Shown: in pieces, positions 18,545 through 27,771 of the stretch
How positions within the stretch are numbered: position 1 is the first letter of the stretch
How the letters are laid out: the number at the start of each line of letters is the position of its first letter
Assembly: GCA_030849065.1 (NCBI GenBank)
Contig: JASAON010001570.1
Location: 1 to 61,539, forward strand
DNA length: 61,539 nucleotides
Source: Jaenimonas drosophilae
Lineage: Eukaryota; Euglenozoa; Kinetoplastea; Trypanosomatida; Trypanosomatidae
Direction of reading: 5' to 3'
Notes under the pieces: generated by a model
What the model was told of the DNA's origin: nothing
Seen by the model: the letters and a program-made list of their open reading frames with translations, nothing else
The model's database searches: none
Made by a program: the position numbers and the translations under genes

Positions 18545-18595
18545 CTGTTTGTTGGGGTAAGCCAATAACGAAACGAAAAAAGGAGAACAGAAGAA
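18545..18595 (-). promoter_or_regulatory. Predicted spliced-leader acceptor for the PPR/SAP gene
   Basis: On the minus strand a pyrimidine tract with six Ts (about 18595-18568) is followed by the first AG at 18546-18545, giving a 33-base 5' UTR to the ATG at 18511. Confidence 0.65.
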
Positions 18596-18771
18596 TTTGG
18601 TGCACGGTAGAATGTGCGACGCATGCACACAGTCAAAAAAAGATAGGCAGCAACTTCAATTCAGTAAGTTCCATGTTTGTGATTCTTCCCCCAGAAGAAC
18701 GACTAGCGACTGCGATCGCTGAGCATCTCATAAGGGAAGGCAATCCTTGTCTGTATTTTGTTCGCAGCTAT

Positions 18772-19278
18772 CTATAGTAAGCCTTTCAGCGGATCGTTGA
18801 TGTACTCAAGGCGCTTCGCCTTGCTGAGCTTCTTCCAACGAGAGCACAAGAAGTCCATGCGCTCTCGGAGACCCATCTCTCGTATAGATGGGTGCGCCTT
18901 GATGATATCATAGGCAAATGCTGCAACCGGCACCTCTCCAGACAAATCTCGTTTCTGCATTCGTTCCGCCATATTCAGTACCTCCCGCTCGCGCTCCGCC
19001 GTCATGTAAGCTGGTCGGGCGGATACGTTCACAATTGAGTCAGGATCCGAGTGTGAAGCCTCCTCAGTTACCGTCGACTTCGACTTTGTACCCTTGGCTT
19101 TTGTGGCGCGCTTGGTTTTAGGCTTTGCAACAGGCTTTGCAGCAACCTTAACAGTGATCTTTGTAACTGGTTTCGTGGCAGGCTTTACAATGGGCTTCAT
19201 CGCAGGATGCGGTTTGATGGCTGGCGCAATCTTCCGTAGAGAACCACCACCAAAGCGCATCACTGTGAGTCTAAGCAT
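18772..19278 (-). CDS. Kinetoplast-associated HMG-like protein (KAP family)
   Basis: 168 residues. The N-terminus MLRLTVMRFGG resembles the short cleavable presequence of kinetoplast-associated proteins. Residues 15-70 are Lys/Pro/Ala/Thr-rich with KP-x-x-KP repeats (KPIVKPATKPVTK), like a histone H1 tail. The C-terminal half is HMG-box-like: a helix, then MDFLCSRWKKLSKAKRLEYI with the Phe, Trp, Leu and Tyr expected of that fold. KAP proteins condense mitochondrial kDNA, so the likely role is kinetoplast DNA packaging. Length and layout suit KAP3/KAP4-like proteins. This gene is good evidence for a kinetoplastid source. A nuclear HMG protein is the alternative, but the presequence argues against it. 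Confidence 0.65.
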   Translation of the reverse strand: MLRLTVMRFGGGSLRKIAPAIKPHPAMKPIVKPATKPVTKITVKVAAKPVAKPKTKRATKAKGTKSKSTVTEEASHSDPDSIVNVSARPAYMTAEREREVLNMAERMQKRDLSGEVPVAAFAYDIIKAHPSIREMGLRERMDFLCSRWKKLSKAKRLEYINDPLKGLL

Positions 19279-19650
19279 GATATAAAAAAGTCTACTCTAC
19301 TTGATGCAACACAACAGACAAGAAACAACAAGACATCATAACCATGCAGGTTAGAGATAGGAAGCGTACAATCATGGCACACAAGACTCCATGGGGAACT
19401 TTAGAAGGCGTGTTATGGGGTCATCCACCAGTTATACCTCATTAAAGCACAACCACCACAATAATTGAAATGGCACGCTCTCTTACACGAGTACTGGATT
19501 TCAAAAACCAGTGCTGATGGGCAGCTCTACACCACTCCCCCAACTTCGCACATACTTGGGTCTCCATTGCAGCGAGCGATGGACTGAACGACAAACAACG
19601 ATGGGATAAGACGGCATCATACAAACTCTCACCAGTGTCATTGGTATTGG
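19279..19650. other. Intergenic region
   Basis: This 372-base stretch is the 5' region of the KAP-like gene and the 3' region of the RRM gene. The frames that run into it on the minus strand continue from a shifted reading of the RRM gene and are not credible. Nothing else is seen. Confidence 0.55.
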
Positions 19651-20406
19651 CTAGTGTGATGGATGAAGCGGCGGTGGTGGGCCTGGTGGAGGTGGGGGGT
19701 TCGAGGGAGGCGGAGGCATGGACGGAGATCCGGAAGGTCCACCGTAGACGTCTTTGAGGGCGGAAACCACTGGTCCGGCGATGGTGAGCGCGCCGACTCG
19801 AGAGCGGTCGAGGCGAGCGGCGAACACACGCGGGTCGTAGAAAAACTGCGGTGGGCAAATAGATACAGGCAAGCACACAAAGAGATCGGTGGGCATCGGA
19901 TGGCTTCCCATCGCTGGTGGAGGGGAGGTGTGGGAAGTATGGGAAGGGGGAGGGGCCGACACCGATGAGTATGTACTGGGTGGCCTTCCCTCATGGCGGC
20001 GTTTGCTACTGTTTCCATGGGAGGAGTTGTTGGAGGATTGGGACGACGATCGGGAGCGGCTGTTTCGTCGTCGTCTGCGATTCTCCTCACGGCGTGGCAA
20101 CCCTCCATCATTGGTGATGGGTTGAACGAGCGCATCGGACACCTTGACCGTCAAATCATTTCCGTTGAACTTGAAGGGTCCCTTCGAAATTAACTCAGGA
20201 AAGGAGTGAGTGAACTTAACCCACCCATAGGCCCTGGATTGGCCCGCGTTGTCCCTCTTCAGCCGGCAGGCCTCAACTGGTCCGTACTGGGAAAAATAGG
20301 TGTAGAGCGACTTCTCAGTGCATCCACGTGGGAGGTGGGCCACGAAGTACGTGGATGCAGTGGCTTCACCGGATGTCGCGGTTGGGTCAGAGCTGCCACT
20401 GTGCAT
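19651..20406 (-). CDS. RRM RNA-binding protein with RS-like and proline-rich tail
   Basis: 251 residues. One RRM spans about residues 18-95: RNP2 is YFVAHL and RNP1 is RAYGWVKF, with the usual loop TEKSLYTYFSQYGPVEACRL between them. A basic Arg/Ser stretch follows (RRRRRNSRSRSSSQ), like an RS segment, then a Pro-rich linker and a final run of Pro/His (PPPPPGPPPPLHPSH). Kinetoplastids rely on such single-RRM proteins for post-transcriptional control because genes are co-transcribed, so mRNA binding is likely but the target is unknown. The C-terminal half is low complexity and its exact frame rests on an open frame without interruption. Confidence 0.8.
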   Translation of the reverse strand: MHSGSSDPTATSGEATASTYFVAHLPRGCTEKSLYTYFSQYGPVEACRLKRDNAGQSRAYGWVKFTHSFPELISKGPFKFNGNDLTVKVSDALVQPITNDGGLPRREENRRRRRNSRSRSSSQSSNNSSHGNSSKRRHEGRPPSTYSSVSAPPPSHTSHTSPPPAMGSHPMPTDLFVCLPVSICPPQFFYDPRVFAARLDRSRVGALTIAGPVVSALKDVYGGPSGSPSMPPPPSNPPPPPGPPPPLHPSH

Positions 20407-20927
20407 GAGCGAAAGCTACTATCCAGTTCTAAAAAAAGGCAGTTGATATTGCCGTAGAGGAACAATCCTGGGCTGGTGACGAATCTTTGTAAAGCCAGTA
20501 GAACAAAAAGAGAAGTTTCAAGTGAGCCATTGTCACAAGGTTATCCAAGGGTGACGGAAGCTCAGTGCTCCCGGCGACACACCTACCACTACCTGTGTGT
20601 GCCACGCAGAAAAAAAGGGGGTTGATCATTTCAGGAATGAATAGTCTTATGGTTGTAACTTAAAACTTCTTCTGCGAGGGCATGGGCACACGAACCACGT
20701 TTTGTCCCCAATGCTACCCTCCAGGCCAACGAAAACGAACAATAGAATCCTCACACGAAACAGAAGTGCCTAACCCATCATCCCATCCTGAGAGATCAAG
20801 CGCACAAAGGCACAGCTCACTTCGTTGATTAGGTTTACTTTACTCTCCCCGATCCCACCACACTTCGGCAACTGTCGGGTGAGGAGGGGGGGAGTCTACG
20901 GAAGGGACCGATCCTTTACGAAGTATC
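20407..20927. other. Intergenic region
   Basis: This 521-base region includes the RRM gene 5' UTR and the CCT3 3' UTR. A second A-run (about 20610-20616) and G-rich bits near 20884-20892 are visible. I see no gene, tRNA or repeat. Confidence 0.6.
20429..20443 (-). promoter_or_regulatory. Predicted spliced-leader acceptor for the RRM gene
   Basis: A run of seven Ts on the minus strand is followed at once by an AG at 20430-20429, 22 bases before the ATG at 20406. The tract is short, so confidence is moderate. Confidence 0.5.
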
Positions 20928-22586
20928 CTACTCCTGAGCGGCACCGCCCTCGGCGTCATCGTCCTGCTGTTGCTGCTGAGGAGCGGGCTTCTCATGGCGG
21001 AGCTTCGTTCCCGACACCACATCATCCACACGAAGAATCATCGACGCCGCCTCGATAGAGGTCTTCAGTGCCTGAATCTTCACGGAAGCGGGCTCAATAA
21101 TCTTGATGGTACGGACATCCACGATCTCGCCGATGACGCCATCAATACCCCAGTACCAACCCTCGGGGTTGGCATGGCGGGCACGGAGGTCAGTAACGGT
21201 ACGAATCACGTTGGCACCGCAGTTGCTGGTCAAGATACGAGGAACCACTTCTAACGCCATCGCGACTGCCTGGTATGCAGCTTGCTCGACGCCACTGATG
21301 GTTTTCGCCTTGGCCATCAACTGAGCCGACACGTGCATCTCGCACGACGCTGCTCCATAGACGATACGGGGCTCCAAAATGATGTTGCGTGCGACGCACA
21401 TGGCATCATGGAGGTTACGCTCCATCTCATTAAGCGTATCCTTGCTGGCGCCGCGGAGGAGGATGCTGCAGGCAGATCCAGTAGGGCATCCAGTGATGAA
21501 TGTGAAGTACTCGTCGCCAATCTTCTTGATCTCGAATAAACCAGCAGTTCCGATATGCTCCTGGGTAAGCTCCTCCACACGGCTAACAATGGTGGCACCG
21601 GTAGCGCGAGCAATACGATTGTTGTCTGTCTTCCTCAGACGACGGATGCATGTGATGCCCGCCTTGTAGAAGAAGTGAGCTGCTAAGTCAGAGGCACCCT
21701 TCTCCGTGATGACAACGTCAGGCTTGAAGGAGATAACAACGTTGCAGATGGAACGCACGTAGTCCTCTTCCTGCTTCAGAAGTGCCTCCCAGTCCGTTTC
21801 CTTTGTCACCTCCACATTGATGGTAGTTTCTGGCTTCTTGTATTCAAGTGGGCAATCCAGAAGGATGATTTTGGGCTTCTCAATAACACGGCGCATCTTG
21901 GAATGAATGTGATCCTTGTTGAACATGACGCCGTCCAGTACCTCGCTATCATTGATGGAGCCACCGGGGATCTTCTCCACCTTGGCGTAGCGCTTGATGT
22001 CAATGTCCTTCACTCCCGTCACCTTGTTCACCTGCACCACACGAAGAGTGGCCTCGACTGCCATGCGGCACATGAGTTCCTCCTCGCGGGAGTTGAACTT
22101 GGTGCCAAGGCAGGCTCGCACGACCTCCTCCAGTTGCACCTTATCCTCAGGATTAATGGTGGTAGCAATCTTTTCTACGGCAGAAAGGGCATCGCCGAGG
22201 GCCAGAGTGAATCCCTTCACAATCTTGAGTGGATGAATGTTACGCTCCAGCAAGGGCTGCGCAAGGCTGAGGATCTCACCAGTCAGAATGATGACCGACG
22301 TAGTTCCATCGCCCACTTCCTCATCCTGAGCTCGGGCAAGCTCCAGCATGTGCTTCGCAGCGGGGTGAACCACGTCGATCTCCCGAAGAATGCAGTTGCC
22401 ATCGTTGGTAAGGACAGTTCCGCCCATCGGGTCTAAGATCATCTTCAGCATAGCACAGGGTCCCAAGGTGCTGCTGATGAGACTGGCAACAGTTTTCGTG
22501 GCTTCGATGTTGCTCATCTGAGCCTTGCGGCCGCTCTCGCGCTCAACCTTTTGGTTGATAACAATGACTTGCTGCTGTCCGTTCAT
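20928..22586 (-). CDS. CCT3: T-complex chaperonin subunit gamma
   Basis: 552 residues, the normal length of a CCT subunit. The order is typical of group II chaperonins: KTVASLISSTLGPCAMLKM, then MGGTVLTNDGNCILREI, the nucleotide-binding EEVGDGTTSVIILTGE, and the GGASK-like loop region. The start VIVINQKVERESGRKAQ is specific to the gamma subunit, as is the spacing before the conserved DPMGG. The subunit forms one eighth of each ring of the cytosolic chaperonin that folds tubulin and actin. The C-terminus is a Gln/Asp-rich tail. Only one start is plausible. I am confident in the assignment. Confidence 0.97.
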   Translation of the reverse strand: MNGQQQVIVINQKVERESGRKAQMSNIEATKTVASLISSTLGPCAMLKMILDPMGGTVLTNDGNCILREIDVVHPAAKHMLELARAQDEEVGDGTTSVIILTGEILSLAQPLLERNIHPLKIVKGFTLALGDALSAVEKIATTINPEDKVQLEEVVRACLGTKFNSREEELMCRMAVEATLRVVQVNKVTGVKDIDIKRYAKVEKIPGGSINDSEVLDGVMFNKDHIHSKMRRVIEKPKIILLDCPLEYKKPETTINVEVTKETDWEALLKQEEDYVRSICNVVISFKPDVVITEKGASDLAAHFFYKAGITCIRRLRKTDNNRIARATGATIVSRVEELTQEHIGTAGLFEIKKIGDEYFTFITGCPTGSACSILLRGASKDTLNEMERNLHDAMCVARNIILEPRIVYGAASCEMHVSAQLMAKAKTISGVEQAAYQAVAMALEVVPRILTSNCGANVIRTVTDLRARHANPEGWYWGIDGVIGEIVDVRTIKIIEPASVKIQALKTSIEAASMILRVDDVVSGTKLRHEKPAPQQQQQDDDAEGGAAQE

Positions 22587-22751
22587 CCTGATTGTGTCTG
22601 TGTTAATTCCTAACAGAGCGACAAGAAAATAGAGAGATGATGATGTTTGAAAAAGAGAGGGCTACATATGTGCTAGTAGTTTCGAGCAAGCTGCACCCAG
22701 CTTCGCCCACTCCCGGTCAAGTGGAACGACAGAGACTACTCACAGCCTCCC

Positions 22752-23666
22752 TTACTTCCCAAGGAGCGCACTTGTCACCTCTGAGACCACAGCAGAAATT
22801 TTGGGGGTATCGATTTTCAAATCCTCAAGACCATCCGCTCGCGTTTGTCCGGAGGTAACGATGGCAATGGGAACCCCAGCTTCCTTGGCAGCAGAAACAT
22901 AGCGAAACGCACTGAATACCTCCAGTGATGTTCCCATACACACAAGACACGAAGCGGATCGCACAAGTGCCACTGTACGATCGACAACAGTGCGAGCAAC
23001 ATTTTCACCAAATAAAACAACATGAGGCTTGATATGTCCACCACATATTTGGCAGTAGGTCAGTTTCATAGATGGCACTACCTCCAGCGGGACGGCGTAG
23101 TCCCCATCCGGGCGCGCCATGGACTTGTCTGCTGAGCACATTTCAACAAGACCACGATTGAGCTCCAGGAGCTCCAATTGAACCGAGAAACGAGAGCGGA
23201 TATGCCCACAGTCCAAGCATATCACATTGTGAATGTTTCCGTGGAGCTCCGTCAAGGGATAAGAGCTCTTTGTGTACTTTAATACGCCTTCACTAGATGC
23301 ATCGCCAACGCCACCGTACTGTGCTAGGTGGTGGAGTCCATCAACGTTTTGAGTGATGATGTGCGATACAATGCCACCAACAGAGAGTGCATACAGACTC
23401 AGGTGAGTTGAGTTGCATGAAGCACCAAGCATTGCCTGGTACCCAATCATGCTTCTAGCCCAGTATCTCTGTTTCTCAGCATTGTCAGACAAAAACTTTT
23501 GAAACGTCAAAGGGACGAAGTCCCTTCGCCTGTATCTACCATGGGGCCCCCGATAATCAGGTATTCCACTCTCAGTGCTACAGCCAGCCCCAGTTAAGAC
23601 AATGCAACGGCCAACTCCTGACGACGTAAGAAATTCACTCAAGCGTCTTGAGCAGTCACTCTTCAT
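22752..23666 (-). CDS. Class II NAD-dependent sirtuin (SIRT4/SIR2rp2-like)
   Basis: 304 residues from the ATG at 23666; the codon two upstream is TTG and is not used. The Rossmann motif TGAGCSTESGIPDYRG, the NAD-contacting TQNVDGLH and the catalytic His in ELHGN are intact. Zinc is bound by CLDC and CQIC pairs, followed by KPHVVLFGE and GTSLEVFSAFRY. The RYWAR motif after the first helix and the GRYRRR loop point to class II sirtuins (SIRT4), which act in mitochondria; trypanosomatids have such a member, SIR2rp2. No obvious presequence is present beyond a few basic residues, so mitochondrial location is inferred from family. Activity could be deacylation or ADP-ribosylation. Confidence 0.85.
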   Translation of the reverse strand: MKSDCSRRLSEFLTSSGVGRCIVLTGAGCSTESGIPDYRGPHGRYRRRDFVPLTFQKFLSDNAEKQRYWARSMIGYQAMLGASCNSTHLSLYALSVGGIVSHIITQNVDGLHHLAQYGGVGDASSEGVLKYTKSSYPLTELHGNIHNVICLDCGHIRSRFSVQLELLELNRGLVEMCSADKSMARPDGDYAVPLEVVPSMKLTYCQICGGHIKPHVVLFGENVARTVVDRTVALVRSASCLVCMGTSLEVFSAFRYVSAAKEAGVPIAIVTSGQTRADGLEDLKIDTPKISAVVSEVTSALLGK

Positions 23667-23896
23667 CTTCAAGGAAACTGCCAGTGGCTACGAATAAGAA
23701 AGAGGAGGTACAGAACAATTGCGGCAAATCCAAATTCCGAGGTGTATGTGACTCCTTACTTGGCAATGATTTTTCGAAGGTAGATGGGTTCACCCGCTCT
23801 CAGCCTCAATTGAGCATGGAAAATGTGACAATGTGAGTATCTTCTGTAGTCCACAACAGTGGAGTCTTCAAACTATTTTTCCAGATGGATATGCAC

Positions 23897-25270
23897 TCAT
23901 TCTTGCTCATCTCTGTCGAAAGGAGGAGGAGAAGCATTGCCTCGGCTGACCTTCCATTCCTTGCTATCCTTGCTGTGGAATGCAAAGTTATTCGCAGGGA
24001 AGCCATGTGTTTGGCCGGCAAACAATCCACTCATCCACCTGATGGAACTGTCGCGAACCTTTTCATCCGTGAGCTGGAGACTGTTCTTCTCCGGAAATGA
24101 GGACCGCTTGACACGCGTGACTACCCACAACTTTGTGTGACGACCATGACCATGATTCTGAATGTCATCCACATCAATGTCCTCATTGTAGCACAGCAAA
24201 GCATGTGGATGCTCATCAATGACACAACGAACAAGATCCTCTTCCCACTTTAATCGTGTAACAACAGCAACACGGCCATCCGCGCGCAGAATGAGCATGG
24301 AATATTTTAGCGCCTCCTCTAGTTCAATCCGTTCGTTGTTCACGATGCAGCGAAGAGATGTCAGGAACTTCCACGACATTGGGGACTTCCGCCGACTGAG
24401 TTGCGTGTACCACCCTTCATCCGGGAGCTCTTCACCCGCAGCTTGGATGGTTTCAAGAACTTGGCGTGAGTTCGAAAATGGGCGCCCTTGGCGAACGGAT
24501 CGCGCCATCTTCATGGACTGCTCTGGAGTAAGGAGTCCATACGATGCAAGAGAATTACTGAGTGCATGTTGTGGAACAGTATTGAGATACTGCACAGCAG
24601 ACATCCCATTTTGGCGGGCGTATCGCATATCAAAGCAGTGGTGGTTCTCATCATCGAGCAAAAAGCCCCTCTCAGGATTCTCCAACTGCGTAACCGATGG
24701 TCCCGGATCAATAATCACTGCATCAAAGCTATTCTCCCCAAACATCGCAAAAATCTCTGACATTTTGCAGCAATGAAATCGAAAGCGATGATCTCCAAAT
24801 TCTGACACAATATCTCGAGCTGCAGTTACACTCCAAGGGTCACAATCGAGAGCAACAACTCTCGTGTACGGCCACCCATTTTCCAATACTGCTCCCGAGT
24901 GGTAGCCTGATCCGAATGTGCAGTCAAGGACGTCATATGAAACCAAGCGCTGTTTTGCATGTGACGCCACCACTCCCGCAGCAGGCATCCGACTTTCAGC
25001 AGTCATCTGTTGCTGGAACTCCCTTTTCCGCAGTTGTGTTGGCTTTTTTGCTCCTAGCGCTTTTCGGGTTGCTTTTGTGCATGGAAATCCATCTTCAACA
25101 GACTTCTTTGCGATGAATTGAGCAAGGCCTTTTGCCTCAAGCCAGCGAAGACCTCCACACACACCTTGAACAAGTGGTTTCATCATTAGAGGTGGATGCT
25201 CCACAGAATTAAGGCGCGTCCACGTTTTTGGAGGGACAAAACGCTTCAAAAATTTAGATTCATCCTTCAT
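23897..25270 (-). CDS. RsmH/METTL15-like (MraW family) methyltransferase, divergent
   Basis: 457 residues. The MraW family layout is present: a short N-terminal EHPPLMMKPLVQGV segment, SAM-binding DCTFGSGYHSGAVLENG, acidic ALDCDPWSVTAARDI, the DPGPSVTQLENPERGF block, DMRY, the helical insert with SLASYGLLTPEQSMKMA, and LTSLRCIVNNERIELEEAL. In bacteria RsmH methylates N4 of C1402 in 16S rRNA, and METTL15 does so in mitochondria. Here the invariant SFHSLEDR block is replaced by TRLKWEEDLV, so activity is doubtful. The long basic N-terminus may target mitochondria. The next gene but one upstream in transcription encodes mitoribosomal uS9m. I read it as a mitoribosome small-subunit modification or assembly factor. 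Confidence 0.75.
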   Translation of the reverse strand: MKDESKFLKRFVPPKTWTRLNSVEHPPLMMKPLVQGVCGGLRWLEAKGLAQFIAKKSVEDGFPCTKATRKALGAKKPTQLRKREFQQQMTAESRMPAAGVVASHAKQRLVSYDVLDCTFGSGYHSGAVLENGWPYTRVVALDCDPWSVTAARDIVSEFGDHRFRFHCCKMSEIFAMFGENSFDAVIIDPGPSVTQLENPERGFLLDDENHHCFDMRYARQNGMSAVQYLNTVPQHALSNSLASYGLLTPEQSMKMARSVRQGRPFSNSRQVLETIQAAGEELPDEGWYTQLSRRKSPMSWKFLTSLRCIVNNERIELEEALKYSMLILRADGRVAVVTRLKWEEDLVRCVIDEHPHALLCYNEDIDVDDIQNHGHGRHTKLWVVTRVKRSSFPEKNSLQLTDEKVRDSSIRWMSGLFAGQTHGFPANNFAFHSKDSKEWKVSRGNASPPPFDRDEQE

Positions 25271-25397
25271 GGCAGGAGAGCTGATGGAAATTGACAGAAA
25301 TAGTGGGAAAACAGAATAATTCGATGTTACTGGAGCAGCCAGATGCCCAAAATCTGGTGGTTCACATTCATATCATCCAGGCGTATTTCACACGGTC

Positions 25398-25766
25398 TCA
25401 CTGTGCAGTCACAGTGGAGTATGTGCAGAGAGCAGTGCCAGCCATTACTGCGATGCACCCACATGCTGTTTGTGGCTTCAGAGATGCCTCACGGAACACA
25501 AAGATGCTCATCAATACAGTGATGACGAAAGCCAATGAGTTAACCACAATTGACCCAACGGATACATCGACTTCGCGAAGGGAGTAGAAAAAAGCCACTG
25601 AGCCGCACAAATTGAGAACTTGAGTAACGAGGTACTTTGGTCGCCTACTAAGAAATCTAAGATCCTGCAAAAGCGAGCTGCTGGACTGCATGCCACTGCT
25701 ATAGTGCTTTAACAACGGGTTGGTCACGCCCCACAGAAGTGCGGCTATCATCATAAAAACCCACAT
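25398..25766 (-). CDS. TMEM234-family small membrane protein
   Basis: 122 residues with about four hydrophobic segments, the normal size for the family. The N-terminal AALLWGVTNPLLKHYSSG matches the TMEM234 signature (AALWG-x-T-x-PLLK), and later QVLNLCGSVAFFYSL and VVNSLAFVITVLMS match the NQCGS and NSLA blocks. The family is distantly related to EamA/DMT transporters, but its function is not settled; it probably sits in an endomembrane. The ATG at 25766 lies directly before the first helix. Confidence 0.88.
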   Translation of the reverse strand: MWVFMMIAALLWGVTNPLLKHYSSGMQSSSSLLQDLRFLSRRPKYLVTQVLNLCGSVAFFYSLREVDVSVGSIVVNSLAFVITVLMSIFVFREASLKPQTACGCIAVMAGTALCTYSTVTAQ

Positions 25767-25930
25767 ATTTGCAAGTGTGAAACGAGCTGCATCAGCAAGA
25801 GAGAATGTGGAGAAGAGATTGCACGAAAGTATAAGGTGTCGTTATTGGAAGTGAACACAGTTTCTACTGGAAAGAGTGCTGTCGTGGCTTCTCAACGAAT
25901 GATGCGCAGTATTTCCTACGGTCGTGGTTC

Positions 25931-27253
25931 TTAACGCTTGGCAAATTTTCGTTTGTTCTTCTTGCCATCCACATAGCCCGGAAACTGACCGGGTTCCCGA
26001 CGGCGATCCACTGATAACAGTCCAGATTTCTTCAATGGGATTCTTGTCACAGGGATCAACTTTGTTACAGCATTCGCTACTGCCATGCGGCAAGCAAAAG
26101 CTGCAATATCGTTGCCCACGGAAGGCATGGCAACACCCTCCGAGACGATATTCACGTCAAAGTCTCGATAATTGAGCTTGGCTTCATCAAATACCATGAG
26201 AACCATTTCCATTAGCCATGATTTTCCGTCAAATGCTGTGGAGAGAGGTTTGCCCATTAGGGTAACTGATCCATTATGATCTTGATTCTCTCGAATTAGA
26301 GCTGTGAACATGTACTTCTCACCATCCGCTCTTCCATGACCAACTGCGATACCTGTCTCGTTATCAACTTCTGCTTCGTCAATTCGCACACCAATCTGAT
26401 GGCGTGTATCCTCCCCTGCAACTTTGCGTGAAAAGTCTTTCAAAACAGTGTAAAAGTGGCTGTAGCTGTCAGAACTGTCTGCAAGTAGCGTGGACTTGCT
26501 CATCAGGTTATAGTTTTCGAACATTACCCTCACATCATCACGGCTAAACTTTCGGCGACTGAATTCAAAGAGTGCGTGCTCCGTTTTGAACGCGCGTGAT
26601 TCTGTCATGCGTCCCATCCATTCAAGGAAATTGGTGTAGTGCCCAGGAGCGTTGTCTAAGCCAACAGCATCAGCAGTAATGGTGCGGCTCAGCTTCCGGG
26701 AGGGAGTGTCAATTGGCTTGCTTAAGGACTCGAGGACTCGTCCTACAAGCGCCTGTGCCTCAAATCTACTGAGATCTGGCAGTGCAGCTGAGACAATTTC
26801 ACCAATTTGCTCTTCGTCAAGACCATCAACAGATGAGTAGTAGTCGTCCACAGACTTGAAGAACATTCCTGAGCTTACTCGCATCCATGCCTCTTTGAGT
26901 GACTGAGCAGTCAAGTCAGCGCGAAGCTCATCTCGAAGGGAAGACAGCGCATTGTGCTCTGCTGGAACGTACTCACCAGGATACATTGGATACTCTCGAA
27001 AGTGAAAAAGATTACCCTGGCTTGCTTGGATACTGCCACCCATCGCATTCTCCCCTATTTCCAAAGGCAGAAGGGGTTCTCGAAGCTCCTCTTCAACCCT
27101 GGATAATTCTTGATCTTGGTTGCGCTTAACATGTGAATTTACCCATGACAGCCTCTCACCATCGCTCTGAGGTACACCCTTCCCAGAAAGGCTACACGCA
27201 AGTCGAAAGAGACGAGCATGCCTGGCTGTCCGCGGACTGATGAGCTGTTTCAT
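25931..27253 (-). CDS. Mitochondrial ribosomal protein uS9m
   Basis: 440 residues. The C-terminal 140 residues are uS9: VTLMGKPLSTAF matches the V-NGKPL block, NYRDFDVNIVSEGVAMPSVG matches the D-V-V-GGG block, then ACRMAVANAVTKLIPVTRIP, LKKSGLLSVDRRREPGQ, and the end NKRKFAKR, the usual basic tail that reaches the decoding site. A 300-residue N-terminal extension of helical, charged sequence precedes it, as is common in kinetoplastid mitoribosomes. The first 30 residues (MKQLISPRTARHARLFRLAC) make a good presequence. It belongs in the mitochondrial small subunit. Confidence 0.88.
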   Translation of the reverse strand: MKQLISPRTARHARLFRLACSLSGKGVPQSDGERLSWVNSHVKRNQDQELSRVEEELREPLLPLEIGENAMGGSIQASQGNLFHFREYPMYPGEYVPAEHNALSSLRDELRADLTAQSLKEAWMRVSSGMFFKSVDDYYSSVDGLDEEQIGEIVSAALPDLSRFEAQALVGRVLESLSKPIDTPSRKLSRTITADAVGLDNAPGHYTNFLEWMGRMTESRAFKTEHALFEFSRRKFSRDDVRVMFENYNLMSKSTLLADSSDSYSHFYTVLKDFSRKVAGEDTRHQIGVRIDEAEVDNETGIAVGHGRADGEKYMFTALIRENQDHNGSVTLMGKPLSTAFDGKSWLMEMVLMVFDEAKLNYRDFDVNIVSEGVAMPSVGNDIAAFACRMAVANAVTKLIPVTRIPLKKSGLLSVDRRREPGQFPGYVDGKKNKRKFAKR

Positions 27254-27402
27254 CCTTTAATTTGAGCTATGATGTATGGTATGTGGAGATGAGAGCAGAT
27301 GGTAGTTTGAAACAATGATGTCACAATCAAAGTGTGGGAGTGTGAGAACTTGAGCAAGCTTCACAGTACAAGGATAGATGATCGTAACGGTAATGTGCTT
27401 TC

Positions 27403-27771
27403 TCAGCTTATGTCATTCTTTCGTTGTGTGTAATTGGAGTCTTCAAGAAATTTGTTATGCATCTCCTGTCGATCACTAATTTCATTCTTCCGTTTCTGCC
27501 ACACTGGCTGCTTCAACAGCTCGTTCACGTCCTCCGTGGGCCAGCGAATAAGAGCATTTGCAAAGTCTGTTCCACATACATACACTGCGACTGAGGTCAG
27601 AAGGAAAGCAAAAAAGGCCCTTTCATATACTTGATGACTTTGATACTTCATGTACATCCTCAACTCTCGCTTTTTTGTTTTTAGAAACCAATTGCGAAAC
27701 TCCTTATTCCTCATCTCCCACAAAGTGTGGTACCACTTTGGCTCTGGTTGGAGATCATATGGGTTTACCAT
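27403..27771 (-). CDS. Small single-TM protein, first gene of the leftward block
   Basis: 122 residues; I do not recognise it. A basic, Trp/Tyr-rich N-terminal part (PKWYHTLWEMRNKEFRNWFL) is followed by one transmembrane helix (about residues 50-69, RAFFAFLLTSVAVYVCG) and a charged, soluble tail. No signal peptide precedes the helix. The layout resembles small accessory subunits of mitochondrial respiratory complexes, but that is only an impression. Position is notable: it is the first gene transcribed leftwards from the strand switch. The ATG at 27771 is the only sensible start. Confidence 0.7.
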   Translation of the reverse strand: MVNPYDLQPEPKWYHTLWEMRNKEFRNWFLKTKKRELRMYMKYQSHQVYERAFFAFLLTSVAVYVCGTDFANALIRWPTEDVNELLKQPVWQKRKNEISDRQEMHNKFLEDSNYTQRKNDIS

